Below are positions 32,076 to 41,840 of a DNA stretch of 64,000 nucleotides, one piece after another. Below the pieces are notes generated by a model. That model was not told the DNA's origin and made no database searches. It saw nothing but the letters and a program-made list of their open reading frames with translations. The translations under genes and the position numbers were made by a program. Within the stretch, counting starts at the first letter, position 1; every line of letters starts with the position of its first letter. The stretch lies in assembly GCA_030581615.1 (NCBI GenBank), contig JAKTTT010000002.1:620001-684000 (forward strand), written 5' to 3'. This DNA comes from Alloascoidea africana (Eukaryota > Ascomycota > Alloascoideomycetes > Alloascoideales > Alloascoideaceae).

Positions 32076-34799
32076 ATGACATCAAGAAGAAGCAAAATCC
32101 CTTTGATCGAGTTTTTAAAAGGTAAGTAGTTTTCATTGGAACCCTCTCTTGTGGGGGGAAGAAAACTCAAGTTTTTACAGACTGATAGACGGATAGTCTA
32201 TTGTTTTGTTTTCCATTCTGTCAATAACAAATATCTAACCGAAACATCTTTTGAAAACGTTTAAACAGATCGGATCTACCTCGGCGCCTATGACATTCAC
32301 CCTCCAAATACTTCGGAAGCAGTCTTCTTCACAGTCGATGATACCCTTCCATATAACCCATTTCATCTCGACTTTGGTCCTTTACATATTGGCCATCTGT
32401 ACCGCTTTGCAGTGACTCTTCATAACATCCTAAACGATGATGCAAATCAGGGCAAATCTGTCGTTCTTTACTCAAGGACAAACTCGAGGGACAGAGCCAA
32501 TACGGCTTGTTTACTATGCTGCTACATGGTGCTCATTCAATCATGGGCACCACACCAGGTTCTGGCTCCAATATGCCAAGCCGATCCGCCATTCATGCCC
32601 TTTAGAGATGCTGGTTATTCAACTGCTGATTTTATCATTACGATTCAAGATGTGGTGTACGGCGTGTGGAGGGCCAAGGAAAGAGGCATGATCGATTTGA
32701 CCACTTTTAACCTTGAAGAGTACGAACTTTATGAACGCGTGGAACAGGGTGACTTTAATGTTATTTCCAATGATTTCGTTGCGTTTGCATCTCCACAGCA
32801 GCTCAAGTACTGCTCTGGAAGGAAAAGAACCCAGATCGTTGAGGATGAGGAAAACATTTCATTTACTTTCCGAAGTGTCCTTGACTATTTCACAAGTAGC
32901 AATGTGCAGCTTGTTGTGCGGTTAAACTCGCATCTCTACGATAAAACCGAGTTTGAAAAAAGGGGTATTAAGCATATAGATATGATATTTGATGATGGAA
33001 CCTGTCCTACCATGGCCATCGTGCAAAATTTCATTGGAGTAGCTGAAGGAGTTATAGCAAATGGAGGCAAGATTGCTGTACATTGTAAAGCAGGTTTAGG
33101 GAGAACTGGGTGTCTGATTGGAGCTCATTTGATTTATACACATGGCTTTACAGCTTCAGAATGTATTGGCTACATGAGGATGATACGACCAGGAATGGTC
33201 GTTGGGCCACAACAGCACTGGCTTTATCTTCATCAGAATGAGTTTAGGGATTGGAAAAGAACCATGAGAGTCGGGAAAAAGTCTATTCCAGAGCTGGCTG
33301 GATATTCTCCCCTAGTTAAAATTGAAAACGGCAGCAAGGCTTATCTCAAATCAACAGTTCGTAACGATGATGATGGCAATTTTGAGGAAGACGACGAAAT
33401 TTCATCATCTTTTGAAGAAACTGAAGAAGGAAGTGGCTCTACAACACCCAAGACACCGGCAAGAAGAATTGTAGACGAATTGGAAAGTGCAAGGTCTGCT
33501 GTGCCCTTGGAGTCTCCTGGTCAGCCACGCAAGTCTCCAGCTAGGGCCAGAAAAGCAGCAAGAGTCATCAGCGGAAGTGGTAGTAAGATGACGAGTGATC
33601 GGTATGGCTCAATCAAGCAACGGCAGTACCATCATCAGCCAGGCATGAATTCAGATGATGAAGACGATGCAGAGTATGCTGCCGTCTCTATTGATTACAC
33701 AAAGCATGATAATAGCAATGGAACCAAGACCAGCGAAGTGAGACATACAAAGCGGAAGGTGTCTTCACCCTTTTCTCGTCGAAATGAGCCAAATCAGCAG
33801 AAGAAGGAAGACCAGAGCGTTGAGAAAGAAGAAGATAAACAGGAACAGTTGCAAAGTTCAAATTCAAACGAGAAACAGGGGGAACATAGAGATGACGCAG
33901 ATTCTACTCCATCGTCAGTGGTCAATACCCCCAAGGCATTGAGGAAGTCAGAGAATCCGACAACACCAGTATCTTCTTCGCCTCCAATTTCAGACAATGA
34001 GATTAGGGAAGAAGAGAACAGTAGAAGTCCCATTGTAGAAAGAAAAATCATGCAAATGAAGGCATCCAAATACAGCAACAGCAACAGCAACAACAACATT
34101 GTGAAGAAAGAATCACTAGAAAACGAAAGAGTGGAACCAGGCGAGGAGAACCTGGATGAAGAAAGTAAAGAGAGTTCAAAATATGATTATCAGAAGCTAA
34201 TGTCTCCGAGAAGAGCTGTACGTGCCGCTGCGCCATCACCTGCACACCCAAATAGCATTGGGGTAAAGATTATGTCAAATGGGCGGGCAAATAGGAAGAA
34301 TGATCTTGATGTTAAAAAGACAACCACAACAACCATCTCCACCACAAGGACCACAACCACGACGGTCAACAGCTCACCTCTGAGACGCTATAAGGGAGTT
34401 TCGTCTGTTGAGGCAGTGGACGTGGCAAAGTCCTCTCCCTCCTACTCTTCAATGACAAAGAGAAAGCCGTATGCTCCATCTACACAAACTGCTGGTACAA
34501 CTCGAGGACATGGATACTCAAAGAGTTATTCTTCCATTTTAGGATCATCACCTTTTACAGAAAACGACGGTTCTGGTGAACATCATAGCCCAGGAAGAGT
34601 AAACATACAAGGACATGTACCACCAGCGGTGGGCAAACACACAAATGGCGGGGGAGTTCGTGGTGCAATGACTCGATATTCTCCATTTGAAGAGACTGGA
34701 AATATAAAGAGTAATAGTTCTCCTGTGCGGATGAAAAGTAAAACTCGAAGTCATGTTCAGAGTATTAAAGGGCGAATTCAGCAATTTGAAGGGAAATAG
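32076..34799 (+). CDS. CDC14: Dual-specificity phosphatase Cdc14, two exons, long C-terminal tail
   Basis: The exons are 32076-32121 and 32269-34799, giving 858 residues. The N-terminal domain contains NPFHLDFGPLHIGHLYRFAV. The catalytic loop HCKAGLGRTGCLIGAHLIY follows, with the nucleophile at Cys288, close to Cys283 of Saccharomyces Cdc14. The following block RMIRPGMVVGPQQHWLY is typical of the family. Cdc14 removes phosphates from Cdk sites at mitotic exit and cytokinesis. The catalytic part ends near residue 350. About 500 residues of Ser/Lys/Glu-rich disordered tail follow, making the protein roughly 300 residues longer than the 551-aa Saccharomyces enzyme. The tail has many SP and TP sites and basic clusters that could act in nuclear or nucleolar targeting. 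The intron has donor GTAAGT and branch TCTAACC. Confidence 0.96.
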
Positions 34800-37085
34800 C
34801 CCGCGAAACCATTTTTTTTTATGTCTCTGTGGAATTGGAAACAAAGAGAAAAAACAAAACAAAATGATGAATACACAGAAGTGAGTGTGCAATTCAACCT
34901 AGCCCATCCCGTTCAATCCATTTCATTTTATGCATTTGAAGATATATATGTGTACTTTTTTTTTCCCCCATCCTTTTGTCCTTGGAATTTGCCTTTTTAT
35001 TCTTTTTTAATCCTTGTGTTCCCCCCATTATCTAATATATTCAACACACACAAGTAAAGTAAATACGAAAGCTGTTTACGGGCGCAGGGTCTTTGGGATG
35101 TTGGCCACTAAGAAAAAGCGTATCGTGGTGGATCTGCAGGTAACCAACACCAATTTTCCACACGCCACGAGCAGAATGACAAGGCCGATGTACCATCCGG
35201 GCCGGGAGTAGTCGTGGTAATCGAGCCCCAAAGCGACGCTAACCTAATAAGCATAAATAGGGAAAGGCAAAGCAACCCAACCCAAGGTAAAAAGAAAAAG
35301 AAAAAGAAAAATGTTGACTTTTAGAGCAGATCATTTAGATAAACCCAATCAATCCATATACCCCGCCAGTTTTTTTAACGCGGACAGGTGTCTCCGTTTG
35401 AGTCTAGCAACACACCGAAAAAGGCAGTTGCGGGGGAATGTCATTGTCATGTTCTACGTGGGGGAGGGGGAGGGGGAGAATAAATAGTTGTCTGTCTTTC
35501 AAAGTGTGGTGGTGGATGAGGACCAAGAATGTTGTTTGATTTGTGAACAACGAAGTGTTGAGAAGGGACCACCTAGCTCGACTTTGTTGGCTCGAGTCGA
35601 ATTTTTGGATTGGCCTGTATAATCGCTCTAAAAGCAAATACATAATTTTCCTAGTTTTGATATGTTTCTAGCCGGAATATGGGCCTTTCCTTTCCTTTTT
35701 GCATTTCGTTTTTTTGGTGACTGGCCCTAGGTTAAACTGATATATTTTTTTTTCCCTGGTGTTTGAGAAAAGGTTTACCCCATAAATTAAACTAGCCTCT
35801 CATCTACACAAATTACAAATTACGCAACTTGCAGGACACAAAAGCTAGAGTGGGTTTTGTGTTTATTTTTTTCTTTTTTAACATTCCGCGTGGTTTACTT
35901 TTTTTCTTCTAGAATACGCCAACAACACAGGTGTGTAAGTATCTTTGTGTGGATGGTGTTTGGCTCCAAAAGAGAGGATGTAATAGTTTGGATCACCCTG
36001 GATCTACATACGCCTAATGAATTTCTACAAAGTGTTAGCACTAGTCGAGCATCATGAGACTCATCTAGTGCTCTAACTTTTGTTCCTGTTTGTTTCAGCG
36101 GTAACCATTTTTACGACTAAATCACTGCCTAATTTGATCATTTATGCCGCAGGTGGGGGAGGTTAACTAATAAACGCAGAAAGCCAATGACATGAGATCA
36201 CATAATATATATTTTTTTCATTTGTTGTCTCTCGAAAAAAGTTACCTCTGATCTAACATAGTGCTAGGTTTCACATTATTTTGAGTTTGTGGCAACTCCG
36301 AGCATTTATTACGGTTATAGTTTGTAGTTTAGTCGGCCAAAGTTATCAGATCTTGTTGCGATTCGGTTTGTCTTTAACCGGGTGTAGACATCACACAGCC
36401 TAGGATATATTGATCCATCGGTGCCTCTGACTCGAATGGCCAGCCCATCTTCATGGGATGAGATGGAATGGAATGCTACGATCCGCAGCGCCCCCCAGCC
36501 GGTCGAGACGTGTGTGTTTTTTCCCCTGAGATAACTAGTACCCGGCTACATAGTGGAGCAACGGACATGAGTATACGTGCCACAGAGCATGCGTGGGAAA
36601 AGTTGAGTTTGAAATTGTGAACAAATTATAACGCTCAGATATGCAAGATTGCCAAATCCCAAGAGTACAACGAAATCTGGGGTAAGCATACGGTACGGTA
36701 CTGCCGAAACAAGGAGACAAAAGTAAAATGATCAGTGCATGGTTCCCCATCGAAAAGGAGAAAGAAAGAGATCCTTATAGCAGTGGAAAGGGGGTACGCT
36801 TTTGCTTTTGTGTGTGGATAGATAGGCGTGTTTCTTTGAGGTCTGGGGAAAGAAAGGCAGACCGCCGACATGAATCGTCCTTTCTTTCTCTCTCTCCTTT
36901 GGCCTCTTCCTGGGGAGCCAAGACGGCCAAGACCCGCGACAGTCGGACACAAGGACGAGGGCTGGTCGTAGAAGGCGAGGATGGCAGAGAACAAGGAGAA
37001 GAGCCCTGGCCAAACCGCTTGGCTCTGGCTTCATGTTCTTCATTTCCACTTCTCCGGGCGCTTCTGGGCTGCCCCGCGCCCGCCG

Positions 37086-37093
37086 CCAATTGG
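37086..37093 (+). promoter_or_regulatory. CCAAT box pair (CCAATTGG) upstream of citrate synthase
   Basis: CCAAT on one strand overlaps ATTGG on the same strand, giving a CCAAT element in both directions about 515 bases before the start. In yeasts the HAP2/3/4/5 complex activates respiratory genes, CIT1 among them, through such boxes. Function here is inference. Confidence 0.35.
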
Positions 37094-37426
37094 CTGAGAC
37101 GCGCTGCGAAGAATTATAATACGGACGTTGCAGGCAGCACAGGTACCCCGCTATTTCCGCTTTGGGCCGCCCGTGCAGGCCAGAAACGTCCCCCGGACAA
37201 GAACCCCGGAGGACCCAGCGGAAAACGGCAGCGCCTGGCGCCTGTGCCTACGCCAGAAGAAAGCCAACTGCCGATACGGAAATGGGGGAGGACAAGACGG
37301 GCAGCCGGCGAGGCAAGCGGGCGGCGGTTTCGTCATTCTGGCCGGCGGCTGGCGGCTGGCGGCTGGCTTCTGGCGGCTGGGGCCCGTTGAGCGTTGAAAG
37401 TTGAGCGAGGTGTCTCCGTCCACACC

Positions 37427-37480
37427 GAATCCGAGCCCGAGCCCGAACCCGAACCCGAATCCGAACCCGAATCCGAGCCC
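37427..37480. repeat. nine tandem GA(A/G)(C/T)CC hexamers
   Basis: Nine consecutive units alternate among GAATCC, GAGCCC and GAACCC. They are followed by two GCCGCTGGCT decamers. The tract lies 40-95 bases upstream of the TATA box of the citrate synthase gene. Confidence 0.9.
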
Positions 37481-37519
37481 GCCGCTGGCTGCCGCTGGCT
37501 GCCGCACGGGCTGGTTTCC

Positions 37520-37527
37520 TATATAAA
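37520..37527 (+). promoter_or_regulatory. TATA box of citrate synthase gene
   Basis: TATATAAA stands 79 bases before the start codon at 37606, between the GC-rich island and a pyrimidine-rich leader. Confidence 0.65.
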
Positions 37528-37605
37528 CCTCGCTCGCCTCCCTCCTCCACTAATCCCCAGATCCAGAGCCTCCTTGCCATTCTGTACTTTTCTTCCTATC
37601 TAAAC

Positions 37606-39092
37606 ATGTCCTCTCTACGTCTTGCTACCAGAGCCCGCGCTTCTTTGAGGTTAACCACCTCCTCTTACAGATATGCCGCTTTCAACTCTCTCCGTGCATA
37701 CTCCACTGAAAAGGAACCCGTAAGTCGTGTTTGTCCACTTGTTTAGTTTGTTCTATTTTGGCTAATCAGCAGCACAACAATGTATAGTCTTTGAAAGAAC
37801 GATTTTCAGAATTGCTCCCTGAAAAAATCGAAGAGATCAAGAAGCTCAAGCAAGACTACGGCAAGACCGTGATTGGCGAAGTCCTCCTGGAGCAAGCCTA
37901 CGGAGGCATGCGAGGAATCAAGGGCCTTGTTTGGGAGGGCTCCGTTTTGGATGCAGAGGAAGGAATTCGATTCCGTGGCAAGACTATCCCAGATATCCAG
38001 AAGGAGCTGCCCGCTGCTGAGGATGGAACCGAACCCTTGCCCGAAGGTCTGTTCTGGCTCTTGCTCACCGGCGAAGTTCCTTCAGCTAGCCAGGTCAAGG
38101 CTCTCAGTGCCGATATCGCCAGCAGGTCTGCTCTACCTGCCCATGTCGAGGAGCTGATTGACAGATGCCCATCTCACTTGCACCCCATGGCCCAGCTCTC
38201 AATCGCCGTGAATGCTCTCGAGTCTGAGTCTGCTTTCTCAAAGGCTTACGAGCAAGGTGTCAACAAGCGCGAACTGTGGAAATTCGCTTACGAGGACTCA
38301 ATTGACCTCCTTGCCAAGCTTGTTCCCATCTCCGCCAGAATTTACAGAAACGTCTTCAAGGATGGCAAGGTTTCATCTGTTGACCCCACCGCCGACTACG
38401 GTAAGAACTTGGCCTCCCTGCTGGGATATGGCGGAAGTGCAGACTTTGTTGAGCTCATGAGACTCTACCTCTCCATCCACTCAGACCACGAGGGAGGAAA
38501 CGTGAGTGCTCACACAACCCATCTCGTTGGCTCTGCTCTCTCCTCTCCTTTCCTCTCTCTGTCTGCTGGTCTCAACGGTTTGGCCGGTCCCTTACACGGC
38601 CGTGCCAACCAGGAGGTTCTCGAATGGCTCCAGGTTTTCAAGTCTTCCCTTCCAGCTGATTACACCAAGGCCGACATTGAAAAGTATCTCTGGGATACTT
38701 TGAACGCTGGACGTGTCGTCCCAGGTTATGGCCATGCTGTCCTGAGAAAGACTGATCCTCGATACACCGCCCAGCGAGAGTTTGCTCTCAAGCACCTGCC
38801 CGACTTTGACATGTTCAAGTTGGTTTCCGACATTTACGAAGTGGCTCCTGGCGTTCTCACAAAGCACGGTAAGACCAAGAACCCATGGCCCAATGTGGAC
38901 TCCCACTCTGGTGTCCTATTGCAGTACTATGGTCTGACCGAGTCATCCTACTACACCGTCCTGTTTGGTGTTGCCCGAGCCTTTGGTGTTCTCCCACAAT
39001 TGATCATTGATAGAGCTGTTGGTGCTCCAATTGAGCGACCCAAGTCCTTCTCCACAGAGGCCTATTACAAACTTGTCGGTGCCAAGAAATAA
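37606..39092 (+). CDS. CIT1: Mitochondrial citrate synthase, two exons
   Basis: The exons are 37606-37719 and 37788-39092, giving 472 residues. The first 35 residues ([18 protein letters not shown]...) are rich in Arg, Ser and Ala and free of acids, a mitochondrial targeting peptide. Catalytic residues are His308 in GLAGPLHGR, His354 in [16 protein letters not shown] and Asp409 in PNVDSHSG. Their spacing of 46 and 55 residues equals that of His274, His320 and Asp375 in the pig enzyme. The enzyme joins acetyl-CoA and oxaloacetate in the first step of the citric acid cycle. There is no C-terminal peroxisomal signal (it ends GAKK), so this is the mitochondrial form. CTG encodes the invariant leucine of HAVLRK. 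Codons are markedly C-ending, as expected of a highly expressed gene. Confidence 0.97.
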
Positions 39093-41840
39093 GCATTGTG
39101 TTATATCTTGACATTTTGATTGATGTAATCTTTATTTAAAAGTTGTACTCTTTTGAAGACAAAAAAAAAAAGTGCGTGGGCGGGAAAAGTATTAGTAGCT
39201 TATTTAAAACTGAGATGGAAGTAGAAACATACGACTCATGAATGAATTTTTTTTTAACTTACATTGATTTTCTAATAAGAAAAATTGATTGTTTAAACTA
39301 GCTGATATCTAGAGATAAGGCAGGATATCATCATCTTGACTTGATGGGGCTGCTCCTGGTTGTCTTGGTTACAATGTGATTCCGGTATAGAGTACACAAT
39401 TATACAATCTTTTCTTTCACTGTTAATGCAAACAGATATCACTTAAAATCTTGATGTAGATGTCGGTCGTCTGTTTCTGTAATTGCAGATACTCCATGGT
39501 CCCCAAGCCTACCGCTCTCACCTTACCAATCCGACTCGATGATTTTGTTTCTATCTCATCTTAAAGGTAACGCGCTTGCAGTTCCCAAAAGCCCCTATTG
39601 TATGTGCTTGTTTAATGACGAACCTTAACTGCATACCCAATGGAACTTTTATTTTTACTAAAATTGATCCTGGGCTTAAATTGACCAGATATCTGAAAAA
39701 TTCCCTGGCCTTGTACTCAGCTATACACAAAGAAATGACGTTTTTTCTCATTGAGATAAACCAACATGTCATAATATATATGCTGTAACTCTCATATTTC
39801 TTGATTGTGACATGATCCACTCTCGGGTTCCCTAATGGACTCCTTAATTATTCCGGCTATGTTCTAAACTAAACTCACCGACTTTTTCAAACTAGCAAAG
39901 AGTAAATGTGTGACTAGAGAAATGGCGTGGTTAAAAAGCTCATTAGCTCTGTATAAGAGAGGTGGCTCACTCTGTGATACGCGCTGTACTCCAATCAAAA
40001 TCAATCAGATAAGCTTACGAAGTCCAGCAACTGAGAATATGTGTCTGAACAGCTGACAGAGGTGACACAAAACTTCTGCCAATTACAGAAAAGGTCTTCT
40101 TCGAACATTTCGGTGCAGAGATTTGAATTTGCTATACGAAGCAGCATTCCTGTCGATAGCAATGTTTGAGTGCTTGAGTGTTGCTGGGTGTGGTTGGTAC
40201 TTTTTTTGCTCAGCAAGACCTATTCATGTTGGATTTCAGCGCCTACTGTTGATGTCTGGTTTGAATTGGTATGTCACTGTCATGGCAATCCCCAGCAAGC
40301 AAACGAGCAAGCTATTTGAGATCTGAGGCTATGCTTGTTCCCCTTCATTGTCTTCTCATGTTTGTGCACTATTACCTGTGTCAAACGGTTTAACAAGAGG
40401 TAGATCTCAGCCAAAGCTCAACATGTAGATGTTTAAAAGCAATGGCAATGAAATATCTGTAGGTTCTTCTTTCGCCAAAAGGCACAGTCATTGCTTCTCG
40501 CTTCTCACAAGTTTAGAGAATGGCAATTACCATGTGATCATTGCTCCGTAGTCCCTTTCACCAAAGTCCAATCAATGTATAGGTGTATCTACATTATCCT
40601 ACTATGGTTTGTAATAATTGTGTTCTATGTCAATTCATAGACCTCAAAATTGAGAAACATGCAAATTGCATTCTTTATGTTCACAAGCCTTTTTTTCCTC
40701 GATCGATCCACCATGCCCCTCGTTTTCTGAGAGATTAAGAATCTTTTAGCCAAAGCAGCAGAGAGAAAGAAGTATGATCATGCGGGTTTTAGACTTGGAA
40801 GGAGGAATAAATAACAATTGGCCCAATGCTGGAAGATTCAAGTTCCAACATACACCACCAAATCTTACTGACCAGTAACAACAATGGAATTACTTTTTCC
40901 TTCCATATTAGTAGCCACTGCAAAATTGTTTAAAGCTTTGATATTGTATTTATAGCGAAAGGGGGCCTCTGCAAGAGGCTGTGGGAAGTCATCTCTTTGC
41001 AAGGAAAAACTTGTATATTGAGCTTTCCGTACCTGAAGATTGCTAGCGCATACCCCAGATAAACTTTGTTTTGTTTATAGTAGCGGAAAATCCCCCGGCT
41101 TGTTTTGTGTCGAAAATAAACTCTCGGGGTAGTCTTTGAACACCTATTCCCCTTAAGCAGAAAGTTTAATTTGGAGAACAACCACAATATTCTTCATAAA
41201 CAAAGGAGCCCGAAGAAAAAAAAAATTGATGGAGGAGTCCCCTCAGTCTCCCACTTTTACAATGTGGAAATCGTTGTAATCTGGAACTTGAACCCACAGT
41301 AGAAACTTGTCTTTTTTACAAAATGCATTGAAAAACAAAAAAATCATGGTGTATTAACTATATAATTCTAGGCCACTAGAATTGTAATCGTAAAACGGCT
41401 CTTGTGTATCTCCTGTATTTTTTTTTTCTTTTTTCTTTTCTAAAAGATAAGCAAATCAACAACTTTCGTTGATCATCAATAATAAATAAATAAACAAAAT
41501 CAAAAATCAAAATCAAAAAAACAAAACACACTCCCATGCAGTGATTGCTTTTGCCTGAAAAGAGGGTGAAAAACCGCTTGAACCTTGCATTGAAACAAAA
41601 ATAAATAAAAAAGGAACAAGATTGTACTTGATGGTCGGGGAAGAAGAGTCATGAAAGAGGGCTTGGTATCGTCTGCTTGTACAAAAAAAAAAAAAGAGTC
41701 ATGAAAGAGGGCTTGGTATAGTCTGCTTGTACAAAACAAAAAGGGGGGGATAATACAACAATCATAATAAAAAGAAGGCAAAGAAAAGCAAAATAAAGCA
41801 AAGCAAAACAAAACAAAACAGAAAAACATTAATAAATACA
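39093..41840. other. 2.7-kb AT-rich gap between CIT1 and the PSP1-like gene
   Basis: Both flanking genes end here. No open frame with a conserved feature and no RNA gene was found. The only structure is a short direct duplication near 41645-41736. Confidence 0.5.
41645..41736. repeat. 42-bp direct duplication
   Basis: The 42 bases at 41645-41686 recur at 41695-41736 with one difference and are separated by an A-tract. They lie just beyond the 3' end of the PSP1-like gene. Confidence 0.9.

Larger units (their letters stand above)
34800..37605. other. 2.8-kb gap including the GC-rich citrate synthase promoter
   Basis: The left two thirds are AT-rich without a supported gene. A minus-strand frame ending at about 35074 encodes one membrane-like segment but lacks a phase-compatible first exon. 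From about 36880 to 37500 the DNA is GC-rich, with overlapping open frames on both strands that I take as chance. Confidence 0.5.

Noticed and set aside
35074-35450. Possible two-exon minus-strand gene for a single-pass membrane protein (segment GWYIGLVILLVACGKLVLV).
   Set aside because: The only plausible first exon (ATG at 35448-35450) ends with a donor whose phase does not fit the membrane frame, and the intron lacks a CTAAC-like branch point.
36728-37390. A 220-codon plus-strand frame upstream of citrate synthase.
   Set aside because: It lies in a GC-rich promoter island with equally long frames on the other strand, has repeat-driven composition and no known domain.
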